Shown here: piece after piece, positions 44,327-54,338 of the stretch | How the letters are laid out: each line of letters begins with the position of its first letter | How positions within the stretch are numbered: the stretch's first letter is position 1 | NCBI GenBank assembly: GCA_020445765.1 | Contig: JAGRFY010000041.1 | Coordinates: 1-64,000, forward strand | Length of the DNA stretch: 64,000 nucleotides | Origin: Rhodocyclaceae bacterium | GTDB lineage: Bacteria > Pseudomonadota > Gammaproteobacteria > Burkholderiales > Rhodocyclaceae | Direction: 5' to 3' | The notes under the pieces: generated by a model | The model's input: only the letters and a program-made list of their open reading frames with translations | Databases searched by the model: none | Told to the model about the DNA's origin: nothing | Program-made: the position numbers and the translations under genes

Positions 44327-45265
44327 TCAGACCGCTGCCCGAAGTTCCTCGAGGCTGACCGTCGCGGTCCCGAGTTTGCCAACCACGATGCCGGCAGCGT
44401 GGTTGGCCAGGCGCATCGCCTCGACCTGGTCGCAGCCGGCCGCCAGCATCACCGCCAGCGTCGCGATCACCGTATCGCCGGCACCGGAAACATCGTACAC
44501 CTCTCGCGCCCGGGCGGCTTCGTGGGTGACTTGGCCACCGTGGTAGAGGCTCATGCCTTCCTCGGAACGGGTCAGCAACAGGGCGCCGATGTCGCAACGC
44601 TCGCACAGGGCCTCGATCCGGCCGCGCAGGTCCTCCTCGTCGCGCCAGCGGCCGATCGCGCCCCGCAATTCACCACGATTCGGCGTCACCAGGGCGGCGC
44701 CGGCATAGCGCGCGAAATCGTCGCCCTTGGGGTCCACCAGCACCGGCTTGCCGGCCTCGCGGGCAATCCTGACCATGTCACCGACATCGGTGAGGCCGCC
44801 CTTGTCGTAGTCGGACAGCACCACCAGGTCGTGGCCACGCACCAGTTCGCGATATTCGTCGAGCTTGGCCTGCAGCACCTCGCGGGTCGGGCGGGTCTCG
44901 AAGTCGATTCTCAGCAACTGCTGCTGACGACCGATCACCCGCAGCTTGATCGTGGTATGCAGGGACGCATCCGGGTGCAGGCTCGCACACACCTCGTCCT
45001 GCTCGAGCAGCCGCGCCAGCGAACCGGCCGCCTCGTCCTGGCCGACCACCGCCAGCAGCGAGACATGGGCGCCGAGCGCGCGGGCATTGCGCGCCACGTT
45101 GGCCGCACCGCCGGGCCGGTCCTCGCTGCGCTCCATCAATACCACCGGCACCGGCGCCTCCGGCGAGATGCGCGAGACGTCGCCGAACCAGTAGCGGTCG
45201 AGCATCACGTCACCGACCACCAGCACCCGGGCGCCGGCTGTCTCCGGCACTGCCGGCAGGCTCAC
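44327..45265 (-). CDS. rfaE1: D-glycero-beta-D-manno-heptose-7-phosphate kinase (RfaE domain I)
   Basis: A 312-residue PfkB-family kinase corresponding to the first half of HldE: LVVGDVMLDRYWFGDVSRISPEAPVPVV at the start and the ATP/anion motif YDVSGAGDTVIATLAVMLAAG. It phosphorylates heptose 7-phosphate for LPS inner core synthesis. The second (adenylyltransferase) domain is missing, so a separate hldC/rfaE2 is expected elsewhere. It is 40 bases after ugd, another envelope sugar gene. Confidence 0.93.
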   Translation of the reverse strand: MSLPAVPETAGARVLVVGDVMLDRYWFGDVSRISPEAPVPVVLMERSEDRPGGAANVARNARALGAHVSLLAVVGQDEAAGSLARLLEQDEVCASLHPDASLHTTIKLRVIGRQQQLLRIDFETRPTREVLQAKLDEYRELVRGHDLVVLSDYDKGGLTDVGDMVRIAREAGKPVLVDPKGDDFARYAGAALVTPNRGELRGAIGRWRDEEDLRGRIEALCERCDIGALLLTRSEEGMSLYHGGQVTHEAARAREVYDVSGAGDTVIATLAVMLAAGCDQVEAMRLANHAAGIVVGKLGTATVSLEELRAAV

Positions 45266-45305
45266 CGCTCGGCCCTCGGCTGGCCGCGCGGCCGGGCGCG
45301 GGCGC

Positions 45306-46628
45306 TCATGGCCGCCCGATTCCGTGGTATTCGATGCCGGCGGCTCGGGGCACCTCGGGATCGAACATGTTGCGACCGTCGAAGATCACCGGCTGCTTCA
45401 GGCGGTCCTTGATGGCGTCGAAGTCCGGACTGCGGAACTCCTTCCATTCGGTGACGATCACCAGCGCGTCGGCGTCGTCGAGGGCGCTCTTCGGCCGTCC
45501 GGCGTAGGAGAGGCCGCGGGTGTCGCCGAAGATCCGCTCGGCTTCCCGCATCGCCACCGGATCGTAGGCGGTCACGGTGGCGCCGCGTTCGAGCAGGTCG
45601 GCGATCAGCACCCGGCTCGGTGCCTCGCGCATGTCGTCGGTGTTGGGCTTGAAGGCAAGCCCCCACATCGCGAAGCGCCGCCCGGAAAGGTCATCGCCGA
45701 AGCGCTTGACGATCTTGTCGACCAGCACGTGCTTCTGCGACTCGTTGGCTTCCTCGACCGCGGTCAGCACCTTGAGTTGGTGGCCGAACTCTCGCCCGGT
45801 GCGGATCAGCGCCTTGACGTCCTTCGGAAAGCACGAGCCGCCGTAACCGCAACCGGAATACAGGAAATGGTAGCCGATGCGTGGATCCGAGCCGATGCCC
45901 TGGCGCACCCATTCGATGTCCGCCCCCATCGTCTCGGCGAGATTGGCCAGTTCGTTCATGAAGCTGATGCGGGTGGCCAGCATTGCATTGGCCGCATACT
46001 TGGTCAGTTCGGCGCTCTTGACGTCCATCACCAGCAGCCGTTCACGATTGCGCTGGAACGGCGCGTAGAGCTGACGCATCAGCGAGATCGCGCGCTCGTC
46101 GTCGGCACCGACGACGATCCGGTCCGGGCGCATGAAATCCTCGAGGGCGGCCCCCTCCTTGAGGAATTCCGGGTTCGAGACCACGCTGTAGCCGATGTCC
46201 GCGCCACGCTCGGCCAGAACCTCGGCGATCGCCCTGGACACCTTCTCACCGGTGCCGACCGGCACCGTCGATTTGTCCACGACGACCCGATAGTCGTCCA
46301 TGTGGCGGGCAATGTTGCGCGCCGCTGCCAGCACATACTGGAGGTCTGCCGAGCCGTCTTCGTCCGGCGGCGTACCGACCGCGATGAACTGGATCACGCC
46401 GAAGCGGGCAGCCTCGGCGACATCGGTCGTGAACGACAGCCGTCCAGCCTGGACATTGCGTCGCACGACCTCCTCGAGACCGGGTTCGTGGATCGGGATG
46501 CCACCGCCTTCGAGGATCCTGATCTTTTCCGGATCGAGATCGAGGCACAGGACATCGTTGCCCACATCGGCCAGACAGGCACCGGAAACCAGCCCCACAT
46601 AGCCCGTACCCACTACCGTGATCTTCAT
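45306..46628 (-). CDS. ugd: UDP-glucose 6-dehydrogenase
   Basis: A 440-residue NAD-dependent dehydrogenase making UDP-glucuronate for capsule or LPS. It has an N-terminal [17 protein letters not shown] Rossmann motif, the active-site Cys in [13 protein letters not shown], and a C-terminal UDP-binding domain. Four genes (lapB, ugd, rfaE1, cysM) appear to run as a unit, tying LPS quality control to envelope sugar supply. Confidence 0.95.
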   Translation of the reverse strand: MKITVVGTGYVGLVSGACLADVGNDVLCLDLDPEKIRILEGGGIPIHEPGLEEVVRRNVQAGRLSFTTDVAEAARFGVIQFIAVGTPPDEDGSADLQYVLAAARNIARHMDDYRVVVDKSTVPVGTGEKVSRAIAEVLAERGADIGYSVVSNPEFLKEGAALEDFMRPDRIVVGADDERAISLMRQLYAPFQRNRERLLVMDVKSAELTKYAANAMLATRISFMNELANLAETMGADIEWVRQGIGSDPRIGYHFLYSGCGYGGSCFPKDVKALIRTGREFGHQLKVLTAVEEANESQKHVLVDKIVKRFGDDLSGRRFAMWGLAFKPNTDDMREAPSRVLIADLLERGATVTAYDPVAMREAERIFGDTRGLSYAGRPKSALDDADALVIVTEWKEFRSPDFDAIKDRLKQPVIFDGRNMFDPEVPRAAGIEYHGIGRP

Positions 46629-46673
46629 GTTCGCTTACCGTGTTGTCAGACTTGGATTCGATTCGGACCGGAC

Positions 46674-47849
46674 TCAGGGGGTCAGGTCGAATTCTTCGGT
46701 TCGCCGCGGCGGGTAGGTTTCCCAGCCGCCGCATGCCGGGCACCGCCAGTAGAACTGTCGGGCCTTGAAGCCGCATGCGTCGCAACGATACCGTGCCACG
46801 CGGCGGGTGTGGCCGTGGATCAGTTGCTTGACCAGTTCGATGTCGTTGCGTTGTTCGACGGACGCGGTCAGCAGCGCCGCCTCGAGCAGCTTGTCGAGGC
46901 CGAGTAGGGTCGGATTTCGGCGCAACTCGTCGCGCACCAGTTCGTACGCGGCGCGTGGCCCGGCCTTTTCCAGTTCCCACTGGAAGACCTCGTCGAGCAG
47001 GTCGAGCGACGGATGCTGCTCGAGCCAGGCCTGCAGCAGTTGCAGTCCCTGCTCGACCGCACCGCGGCGCCGATAGGCTTCCATGATGCGCTCCGCGACC
47101 AGCGCCAGATATACCGGGTTCTGCTTCTCGATGCGCTTCCAGTGCTCCAGTGCCGCGGCGTCGTCACCGCCCTCGGCGGCGAGGTCGCCGGACAGGATCG
47201 AGGCCCGCACGCACTGGCGATTCTGCGCCACGGCGTGGTCCAGTTCGACACGGGCCTCGTCGAAGCGCGAGTCGGCGATCATGCCGGCCGCCAGTTCGCA
47301 ATGGAAATTGGCCACTTCCTTGCGCCACTGCAACTGGTCGTTCTCGGACAGACCGGCAATGATTTCGATCGCCCGTCGCCAGTCCTTCTCCTGCTGGTAG
47401 ATCTCGATCAGGTACTTGAACGCGACGTCCGCCAGCCGGGAGTCGCGAAGCCGCAGAAACGCCGCCTCGGCACGGTCGAGCAACCCGGCCTTGAGGTAAT
47501 CCTGGCCAAGCTCGCCCAGCGCCTGCAGGCGCTGCTCCTCGCTGAGGTCCTCGCGATCGACCAGATTCTGGTGCATCCGGATGGCGCGATCGATCTCGCC
47601 TCGGCGACGGAACATGTTGCCGAGGGCGAAGTGCAGCTCGATCGTCTGCGGATCGATCTTGACGGCCTCGATGAAGGCGTCGATCGCTTTGTCCTGCTGC
47701 TCGTTGAGCAGAAAGTTCAGACCGGACAGATACGAGCGCGGCAGGCTGCGGGATTCATTCACCACCTGCCGGATGTCGATGCGTGCCGCCATCCAGCCGA
47801 GAGCGAAGAACAATGGGAATGCGAGCAGCCACCAAAGCTCAAAATCCAT
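46674..47849 (-). CDS. lapB: LPS assembly protein LapB (tetratricopeptide/rubredoxin)
   Basis: A 391-residue protein with one N-terminal membrane anchor (LLAFPLFFALGWMAARID), tandem TPR helices (about 50-340) and a C-terminal rubredoxin-type zinc site (CDACGF ... CPACGGW). In E. coli LapB steers LpxC to FtsH proteolysis and so sets LPS level. It starts 3 bases after lapA. Confidence 0.95.
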   Translation of the reverse strand: MDFELWWLLAFPLFFALGWMAARIDIRQVVNESRSLPRSYLSGLNFLLNEQQDKAIDAFIEAVKIDPQTIELHFALGNMFRRRGEIDRAIRMHQNLVDREDLSEEQRLQALGELGQDYLKAGLLDRAEAAFLRLRDSRLADVAFKYLIEIYQQEKDWRRAIEIIAGLSENDQLQWRKEVANFHCELAAGMIADSRFDEARVELDHAVAQNRQCVRASILSGDLAAEGGDDAAALEHWKRIEKQNPVYLALVAERIMEAYRRRGAVEQGLQLLQAWLEQHPSLDLLDEVFQWELEKAGPRAAYELVRDELRRNPTLLGLDKLLEAALLTASVEQRNDIELVKQLIHGHTRRVARYRCDACGFKARQFYWRCPACGGWETYPPRRTEEFDLTP

Positions 47850-47852
47850 GCG

Positions 47853-48161
47853 TCAGTGGGCTTCGGGCGCATGCGCGCCGTCGTGCACCACCAGCGCCCG
47901 GTCGGCAGCCAGATCTTCGGCGTGCTTCAGCCGCTTCCTGAGCTTCGAGATCTCACGCCGTCTTGCCAGCGTCGAGACACTCGTGATGCTCGCCCCGATC
48001 AGCGCGCCGCCCGCGAAGAACGCAAGCATCACGAAGATCAGCGGAAACTGCCGCACTTCTCCGAAGAAGAACTGCACATTGACCAACTCGTCGTTCTTGA
48101 TCGCAAAACCGAACAGGAAGACGAACAGGACGATTCGAAAAATCCAGATCAGGAGTCGCAT
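47853..48161 (-). CDS. lapA: LapA (DUF1049) membrane protein
   Basis: A 102-residue protein with two membrane helices (LLIWIFRIVLFVFLFGFAI and LIFVMLAFFAGGALIGAS), a motif IKNDELVNVQFFFG typical of the family, and a basic coiled tail. It partners LapB in the same operon. Confidence 0.92.
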   Translation of the reverse strand: MRLLIWIFRIVLFVFLFGFAIKNDELVNVQFFFGEVRQFPLIFVMLAFFAGGALIGASITSVSTLARRREISKLRKRLKHAEDLAADRALVVHDGAHAPEAH

Positions 48162-48188
48162 GGTTTGCGATTATGGCCGAGCTCGAAC

Positions 48189-48217
48189 AAAAAAAGAAAG
48201 GCGGCTGTCGCCGCCCA
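48189..48217 (-). terminator. Rho-independent terminator after ihfB
   Basis: On the minus strand GGCGGC-GACA-GCCGCC is followed by a T-rich run. It sits between ihfB and lapA, so lapAB probably has its own promoter or relies on read-through. Confidence 0.85.
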
Positions 48218-48293
48218 CCCGATTTCGCATGACTCGACCCCTGCCGCCGCTGCGACGCCCACCTGCGAACGGGTGGCGAAGGGCCGTGCCATG

Positions 48294-48581
48294 TCAGGAA
48301 TTGATGTCCACCCGCTCGCGCAATTCCTTGCCGGCCTTGAAGTGCGGCACGAATTTCTCGGGCACCGACACCTTTTCTCCGGACTTGGGATTGCGGCCGA
48401 TGCGCGGCGGCCTGTAATTGAGCGCAAAACTGCCGAACCCGCGGATCTCGATGCGATCACCTTTGGACAGCGCCTCGGTCATCGCATCGATGATCACCTT
48501 GACCGCGTAATCGGCGTCCTTTGCGACCAGCTGAGGCGCGAAGCGCTCGGCCAGCCGCGCAATGAGTTCCGATTTGGTCAT
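48294..48581 (-). CDS. ihfB: Integration host factor, beta subunit
   Basis: A 95-residue HU/IHF-fold protein. The arm segment [24 protein letters not shown] contains the intercalating Pro of NP, and the N-terminus [14 protein letters not shown] is typical of IhfB. It lies 10 bases after rpsA, the standard gammaproteobacterial/betaproteobacterial order. IHF often helps sigma-54 promoters and P4-type integration, both present in this window. Confidence 0.95.
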   Translation of the reverse strand: MTKSELIARLAERFAPQLVAKDADYAVKVIIDAMTEALSKGDRIEIRGFGSFALNYRPPRIGRNPKSGEKVSVPEKFVPHFKAGKELRERVDINS

Positions 48582-48591
48582 GGCTGCGGAA

Positions 48592-50292
48592 CTATTGCTT
48601 CTGCTCGTTCAGCTTGGCCTTCAGCAGGGCGCCCAGATTGGTGGTCCCGGTCGCGGCTTCGGAGGCCAGCTTCTGCATCGCCTCGCTCTGCTCGACCTGG
48701 TCCTTGGCCCGGATCGACAGGTTGATCGAACGGGACTTGCGATCCACGTTGATGATCAGCGCCTCGACTTCCTCGCCTTCCTTCAGGACGGCGGAAAGGT
48801 CGTCCACACGGTGGGTGGCGAACTCGGACGCACGCAGGTAACCCTCGACCTCTTCGGACAGCGACACCACCGCGCCGCGGGCGTCGACCGACTTGACGGT
48901 GCCGCGCACCAGACTGTTCTTCTCGTGGGTCGCGATGAAGTTGGTGAAGGGGTCGCCCTCCATCTGCTTCACGCCCAGCGAAATGCGCTCGCGCTCGACG
49001 TCGATCGACAGCACCACGGCCTCGACCTCGTCGCCCTTCTTGAAGCGGCGCACGGCGTCTTCGCCGGATTCGCTCCAGGACAGGTCGGACAGGTGAACCA
49101 GACCGTCGATGCCGCCTTCCAGACCGATGAACACGCCGAAGTCGGTGATCGACTTGATCTGGCCGCGCACCTTGTCGCCCTTCTTGTGGTTGATCGCGAA
49201 ATCGTCCCACGGGTTGGACATGCACTGCTTCATGCCGAGCGAGATGCGGCGACGATCCTCGTCGATCTCGAGGATCATGACCTCGACCTCGTCGCCGAGC
49301 TGAACGACCTTGGTCGGGTGGATGTTCTTGTTGGTCCAGTCCATTTCCGAGACGTGCACCAGGCCTTCGATGCCCTGCTCGACTTCGACGAAGGCGCCAT
49401 AGTCGGTAATGTTGGTGACCTTGCCGAACAGACGCGTGCCGTTGGGGTAGCGGCGCGAAATGCCGATCCACGGATCTTCGCCGAGCTGCTTGAGGCCCAG
49501 CGAGACACGATTCTTCTCCTGGTCGAACTTCAGCACCTTGGACTCGATCTCGTCGCCGACCGCCAGCACTTCGCTGGGGTGACGGACGCGGCGCCAGGCC
49601 AGGTCGGTGATGTGCAGCAGGCCGTCGATGCCACCGAGGTCGACGAAGGCGCCGTAGTCGGTGATGTTCTTGACGATGCCCTTGATGACCTTGCCTTCCT
49701 GCAGCGTGGACAAGAGCTTCTCGCGCTCTTCGCCCATGGTCTCCTCGAGCACGGCGCGGCGGGAGACGACGACGTTGTTGCGCTTGCGATCGAGCTTGAT
49801 GACCTTGAACTCGAACTCCTTGCCTTCGTAGGGAGCCGTGTCCTTGACCGGTCGCATGTCCACCAGCGAACCGGGCAGGAAGGCGCGGATGCCGTTGGTC
49901 ATGACGGTCAGGCCGCCCTTGACCCGCCCGGAAATCACGCCTGTGACCAGCGAGCCTTCGTTGAGCGCCTTCTCCAGATCGTTCCAGGCCGCGATGCGCT
50001 TCGCCTTGTCGCGCGACAGGCGGGTCTCGCCGTAGCCGTCCTCGAGCGCGTCGATGGCGACCTGGACGTAGTCGCCCGAATTGACCTCGACGTCACCGCG
50101 GTCGTTGCGGAACTCGTCGATCGGGATGTAGCTTTCGGACTTGAGGCCGGCATTGACGATCACGAAGTTCTGATCGATGCGAACGACCTCGGCGGTGATG
50201 ACCTCACCGGCGCGCATCTCCTGGCGGGAGAGACTCTCTTCGAAAAGCTCGGCAAAGCTTTCCTGGCTGGATACAGCAGTTGCAGTGGACAT
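48592..50292 (-). CDS. rpsA: 30S ribosomal protein S1
   Basis: A 566-residue protein with six S1 repeats (two N-terminal ribosome-binding, four RNA-binding; for example [22 protein letters not shown] and [23 protein letters not shown]). It delivers mRNA to the 30S subunit. ATG 50292 begins [21 protein letters not shown]; the upstream 15 codons were left out. Two hairpins in the leader suggest autoregulation. Confidence 0.96.
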   Translation of the reverse strand: MSTATAVSSQESFAELFEESLSRQEMRAGEVITAEVVRIDQNFVIVNAGLKSESYIPIDEFRNDRGDVEVNSGDYVQVAIDALEDGYGETRLSRDKAKRIAAWNDLEKALNEGSLVTGVISGRVKGGLTVMTNGIRAFLPGSLVDMRPVKDTAPYEGKEFEFKVIKLDRKRNNVVVSRRAVLEETMGEEREKLLSTLQEGKVIKGIVKNITDYGAFVDLGGIDGLLHITDLAWRRVRHPSEVLAVGDEIESKVLKFDQEKNRVSLGLKQLGEDPWIGISRRYPNGTRLFGKVTNITDYGAFVEVEQGIEGLVHVSEMDWTNKNIHPTKVVQLGDEVEVMILEIDEDRRRISLGMKQCMSNPWDDFAINHKKGDKVRGQIKSITDFGVFIGLEGGIDGLVHLSDLSWSESGEDAVRRFKKGDEVEAVVLSIDVERERISLGVKQMEGDPFTNFIATHEKNSLVRGTVKSVDARGAVVSLSEEVEGYLRASEFATHRVDDLSAVLKEGEEVEALIINVDRKSRSINLSIRAKDQVEQSEAMQKLASEAATGTTNLGALLKAKLNEQKQ

Positions 50293-50307
50293 AGAAAAAC
50301 TCGGATT

Positions 50308-50365
50308 TCCGCCGCGCGGCGGAGCTTGGTTGAACACCCGTCCGCGGCCATTGCGGCCGTCGGAC
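50308..50365 (-). promoter_or_regulatory. rpsA leader hairpins
   Basis: Two stems lie in the 89 bases between aroA-cmk and rpsA: the perfect palindrome TCCGCCGCGCGGCGGA (50308-50323) and a longer stem with arms GTCCG-A-CGGCC and GGCCG-CGGAC (50340-50365). In E. coli the rpsA leader folds into hairpins bound by S1 itself to limit its own translation; this may be the equivalent. Confidence 0.55.
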
Positions 50366-50381
50366 GACTCATCATCGATCT

Positions 50382-52322
50382 TCAGGGCACCGCACCGGCG
50401 GCATCGAGCACGAAATCGACAGCCTGTTCGATGTCCATGGCGGAGGTATCGAGCAGAAGGGCGTCGTCCTGTTGCCTGAGCGGGGCCACGCTGCGCGCCG
50501 CATCTCTCGCATCGCGATCGCGCATGTCCTGAATAAGACCCGGCATGTTAGCAGCCATTCCTTTTTCCAACAACTGCTTATAGCGACGTTCCGCGCGGAT
50601 CTCGGCACTCGCGGTGAGGAAGATCTTGACCTCCGCGTCGGGAAAGATCGTCGACGCCATGTCGCGCCCTTCGGCCACCAGGCCCGGGGCCTGACGGTAC
50701 GCTCTCTGCCGAAGCACCAGCGCCTCGCGCACCGCGGGCAGCGCGGCCACCTGCGAGGCCCCCACCGAGCACGCCTCGGCACGGATCGCATCGCCGACAT
50801 CGTCGCCGTCGAGCATCACCCGCCCGCCTTCGAAGCGGGCCGGCAGCGCCCGGGCCAGCGCCGCCACCGCGGGCTCGTCGTCGAGCGGCAGGCCGGCACG
50901 GGTGGCCGCCAGCGCCACCAGCCGGTACAGGGCGCCGCTGTCGAGATGATGGTAGCCAAGCCGCTCGGCGACCCGCGCAGCGACGGTGCCCTTGCCCGAG
51001 GCCGAGGGGCCGTCGATTGCGATCACCGGCACCGGGCTGCCGACCGAAGCGAAGGTGGCGAAATAGTCCGGGAAGGTCTTGTTGACGCACTTGGGATCGT
51101 TGATGCGCACGCCCGTGCCGGCGAGCGTCGCCAGCGAAAAGCACATCGCCATGCGGTGATCGTCGTAGGTGTCGATCGTCGCAGGGCGGATCGCCGGCGG
51201 CGGCACCACGACGAGCTGGTCCTCGCCCTCGTCCACCTGGGCACCGAGCTTGCGAAGCTCCGTCGCCATCGCCGCGATGCGGTCGGTTTCCTTGACCCGC
51301 CACGACGCGATGTTGCGCAACCGGCAGGCGCCATCGGTGAACAATGCGACCACCGCCAGCGTCATGGCCGCATCGGGAATGTGGTTCAGATCAAGATCGA
51401 AGGCCCGCAGGCCACCGGCTTCCGGTGCCCGGCATTCGATCCAGTTGTCGCCGATCTCGATCCGGGCGCCGATCGAGGCCAGCGCGTCGGCAAAGCGCAC
51501 GTCGCCCTGGATGCTGTCGCGGCCGACGCCCTCCACCCGCACCGGACCGCCGCCGACGGCACCGGCAGCCAGGAAATAGGAAGCCGACGATGCATCCCCT
51601 TCGACGTGGATGTCGCCGGGGCTGCGGTAGCGCGCACCGGCCGGCACGACGAAGGCCTGCCAGCCCTCGCGGGCGACGACCACGCCGAAGCGGGCCATCA
51701 GCGCGAGCGTGATCGCGACGTAGGGCTTGGAGATCAGCTCGCCGACCACTTCGATGCGGGTCTCGACGCCGGTCAGCGGCATCGCCATCAGCAGGGCGGT
51801 CAGGAACTGGCTGGAAACCTCGCCGCGCACGCGCACGACACCACCCGGCCGGATCTTGGCAGGCTCGATCACCAACGGCGGATAGCCGTCGACGCCCTGG
51901 TAGCCGATGTTCGCGCCCAGCTGGCGCAGTCCGTCCACCAGATCGCCGATCGGTCGCTCGTGCATGCGCGCGACGCCGGACAGGCGATAGTGGCCGCCGG
52001 ACAAGGCCAGTGCCGCGGTCAGCGGCCGGAACGCGGTACCCGCATTGCCGAGGAACAGGTCACCGTGCTTGACCGGCATGGGGCCGCCCGCGCCATGGAC
52101 ACGAAAGCGGCCCGCCTCGTCGAGCGACTCCCAGCGCACGCCGAGGGCGTCGAGGGCATCGAGCATGCGTTCGACGTCGTCCGAGGCCAGCAGGTCATGG
52201 ATCTCGGTCACGCCTTCGGCCAGCGCGGCAAGCAGCAACACCCGGTTCGAGATGCTCTTCGAGCCCGGCAGCCGGACCGTTCCGGCGGCACCCGAGAGCG
52301 GCGGGAGATCGAGATGGTCCAT
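50382..52322 (-). CDS. aroA-cmk: Fused EPSP synthase - cytidylate kinase
   Basis: A 646-residue in-frame fusion. Residues 1-428 are 3-phosphoshikimate 1-carboxyvinyltransferase ([34 protein letters not shown]). Residues about 429-646 are CMP kinase (P-loop GPSASGKGT at 438-446, [29 protein letters not shown]). The short link is SVGSPVPV, with no stop or frameshift. Both reactions should be carried out by one chain: shikimate 3-phosphate plus PEP, and CMP/dCMP phosphorylation. aroA-cmk-rpsA are neighbours in many bacteria, so fusion by loss of a stop is plausible. Confidence 0.93.
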   Translation of the reverse strand: MDHLDLPPLSGAAGTVRLPGSKSISNRVLLLAALAEGVTEIHDLLASDDVERMLDALDALGVRWESLDEAGRFRVHGAGGPMPVKHGDLFLGNAGTAFRPLTAALALSGGHYRLSGVARMHERPIGDLVDGLRQLGANIGYQGVDGYPPLVIEPAKIRPGGVVRVRGEVSSQFLTALLMAMPLTGVETRIEVVGELISKPYVAITLALMARFGVVVAREGWQAFVVPAGARYRSPGDIHVEGDASSASYFLAAGAVGGGPVRVEGVGRDSIQGDVRFADALASIGARIEIGDNWIECRAPEAGGLRAFDLDLNHIPDAAMTLAVVALFTDGACRLRNIASWRVKETDRIAAMATELRKLGAQVDEGEDQLVVVPPPAIRPATIDTYDDHRMAMCFSLATLAGTGVRINDPKCVNKTFPDYFATFASVGSPVPVIAIDGPSASGKGTVAARVAERLGYHHLDSGALYRLVALAATRAGLPLDDEPAVAALARALPARFEGGRVMLDGDDVGDAIRAEACSVGASQVAALPAVREALVLRQRAYRQAPGLVAEGRDMASTIFPDAEVKIFLTASAEIRAERRYKQLLEKGMAANMPGLIQDMRDRDARDAARSVAPLRQQDDALLLDTSAMDIEQAVDFVLDAAGAVP

Positions 52323-52329
52323 GTCGGCT

Positions 52330-53205
52330 TCAGTCCTCCTTGCGGTTGGCCCACGCGTTGCGCGCCGTCCGTGCCTCGTCGAAGATCGCCTCCAGCGAAC
52401 CTCCGTCACCCGACAGCAGGTAGGCACGCAACAAGGCCAGCTCGGCGAGATAGGCATCGAGTTCGCCGATCAGCGCCTGCCGGTTGGCGATGCAGATGTC
52501 CCGCCACATTTCCGGATGGCTGCCGGCGATCCGCGTGAAGTCGCGGAATCCGCCTGCGGCGTAGCCGAAGAGCTGTTCGGCATTGGCCCGCTGGGCCAGA
52601 TCGTGAACCAGGCCGAAGGCCAGCAGGTGCGGCAGATGGCTGACCGCGGCGAATACCCGGTCATGTTCCTGTGGTGTCATTTCGAACAGTTGGGCTCCGC
52701 AGGCCTGCCAGGCCTGCCGCACCAGTGCGACGGCGCCGTCGTCGTTTTCCGGCAGTGGCGTGACCACCACCTTGCGGTCCCGGTAGAGTTCGGCGTAAGC
52801 CGCCTCGGCGCCGCTGTTCTCGGAGCCGGCGATCGGATGTGACGGCACCACCTGACCGAGCTGGCGGTCCAGGTTGCGGTAGATCGCCTCGATGACGTCG
52901 CTCTTGGTACTGCCGGCATCGGTGACCGCGGTACCGGGCGCCAGATGAGGCGCCATCGCCGCCATCACGCCGTCCATCTGGCCCACCGGGGTCGCGATCA
53001 GCACCAATCCTGCCCCGGCCAGCGCGTCGGCCCAGTCGTCGGTGGCGCGATCGACGATGCCGAGCGCCGTCGCCTTCGCCAGCGAGGCCGGCGTGCGGCC
53101 GACGCCGACCACCTCGCCGACCAGACCCGCCGCCCGCAACGCCAGGGCGAAAGAGCCGCCGATCAGGCCGACGCCGCACACCACCAGCTTGTCGATCCGG
53201 GTCAT
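52330..53205 (-). CDS. tyrA: Prephenate dehydrogenase
   Basis: A 291-residue NAD(P)-dependent enzyme giving 4-hydroxyphenylpyruvate for tyrosine. N-terminal Rossmann loop [14 protein letters not shown]; catalytic His in [12 protein letters not shown]; ending in a helical dimer domain. The chain lacks an ACT domain. It is 7 bases upstream of aroA-cmk, so coupled. Confidence 0.94.
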   Translation of the reverse strand: MTRIDKLVVCGVGLIGGSFALALRAAGLVGEVVGVGRTPASLAKATALGIVDRATDDWADALAGAGLVLIATPVGQMDGVMAAMAPHLAPGTAVTDAGSTKSDVIEAIYRNLDRQLGQVVPSHPIAGSENSGAEAAYAELYRDRKVVVTPLPENDDGAVALVRQAWQACGAQLFEMTPQEHDRVFAAVSHLPHLLAFGLVHDLAQRANAEQLFGYAAGGFRDFTRIAGSHPEMWRDICIANRQALIGELDAYLAELALLRAYLLSGDGGSLEAIFDEARTARNAWANRKED

Positions 53206-53217
53206 GCCGTATCCCGT

Positions 53218-54315
53218 TCAGGCCAGCGTGGCCTTCAGCGCGCCGATGAAGATCTCGTTCTCCTCCGGCAGTCCGATCGACACCCGCAGCCAGTCGGCAA
53301 GGCCGTAGCCCGCGATCGGCCGCACGATCACGCCGCGCTCGAGCAGGCGTCGATTGACGTCGGCGGCACCGCGCAGCCTTACCGTGACGAAGTTGCCGGC
53401 CGACGGAATCCAGTCGAGACCGAGCGCATCGAACGCCGACAGCACCTGCGTCATGCCGCGCCGGTTGAGATCGGCGCTGCGCAGGATGAATTCGTCGTCG
53501 GCCAGCGCCGCAGTCGCCGCCGCCAGCCCGACCAGACTGACGTTGAAGGGCTGGCGCACGCGGTTCATCAGATCGATCACGTCCGGGCTGCCGATGCCGT
53601 AGCCGACGCGCAGGCCGGCCAGCCCATAGGCCTTCGAGAAGGTGCGCGTGACCAGCAGATTGGGGAAGCGATCGAGCCAGGACAGGCTGTCGTAGCGCTG
53701 GTCCTCGTCGAGGTATTCGGTGTAGGCCTCGTCGAGCACCACCAGCACCTCGGGGGGCACGTCGGCGAGGAAGGCCAGCAGCCGATCGCCCTCGATGAAG
53801 GTGCCGGTGGGATTGTTCGGATTGGCGATGAACACCACCCGCGTACGCTCGCCGATGGCGTCACGCATGCGTGCCAGGTCGTGACCGAACTCGGTGGCCG
53901 GCACGGCGATGCCGGTAGCGCCGACCGCCTGGGTCGACAGCGGGTACACCGCGAATCCGTATTGTGAAAAGACCGCCTCGGTGGCAGGGCCGAGAAACGC
54001 CCGGGCGGCGAGATCGAGCACGTCGTTGGAGCCGTTGCCGAGCACGATGCGCTCGGGTGCCATGCCGGTGCGCGCGGACAGCGCCGCCTTCAGCTCGAAG
54101 CCGTTGCCGTCCGGATAGCGTCCGATCTCGTTGCAGCAGCCGACCATCGCCTCGCGGGCGCGGGGGCTCATGCCGAGCGGGTTTTCGTTGGACGCCAGCT
54201 TGACGATGCCGGACGGCGTCAGCCCCAGTTCCCGGGCCAGTTCGGTGATCGGCTTGCCCGGTTGGTAGGGCGAGATCGAGCGTATGTGACTTGGTGCGCC
54301 GTGGCTGGGATCCAT
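53218..54315 (-). CDS. hisC: Histidinol-phosphate aminotransferase (aromatic aminotransferase role possible)
   Basis: A 365-residue class I/II PLP aminotransferase. It has LASNENPLGMSPRA, ANPNNPTG, and the PLP lysine in TRTFSKAYGLAGLRVGYG. In this locus (pheA-hisC-tyrA-aroA) the enzyme is usually called HisC2, and may transaminate phenylpyruvate and hydroxyphenylpyruvate besides its histidine role. The open frame reaches 55173, but the part before 54315 is antisense-like and was removed. Confidence 0.9.
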   Translation of the reverse strand: MDPSHGAPSHIRSISPYQPGKPITELARELGLTPSGIVKLASNENPLGMSPRAREAMVGCCNEIGRYPDGNGFELKAALSARTGMAPERIVLGNGSNDVLDLAARAFLGPATEAVFSQYGFAVYPLSTQAVGATGIAVPATEFGHDLARMRDAIGERTRVVFIANPNNPTGTFIEGDRLLAFLADVPPEVLVVLDEAYTEYLDEDQRYDSLSWLDRFPNLLVTRTFSKAYGLAGLRVGYGIGSPDVIDLMNRVRQPFNVSLVGLAAATAALADDEFILRSADLNRRGMTQVLSAFDALGLDWIPSAGNFVTVRLRGAADVNRRLLERGVIVRPIAGYGLADWLRVSIGLPEENEIFIGALKATLA

Positions 54316-54338
54316 GCTTCCTCCTGGGCTCTCGGGAT

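Noticed and set aside
48562-52538. Long plus-strand frames opposite rpsA and aroA-cmk
   Set aside because: Both lie exactly antisense to well-supported conserved genes.
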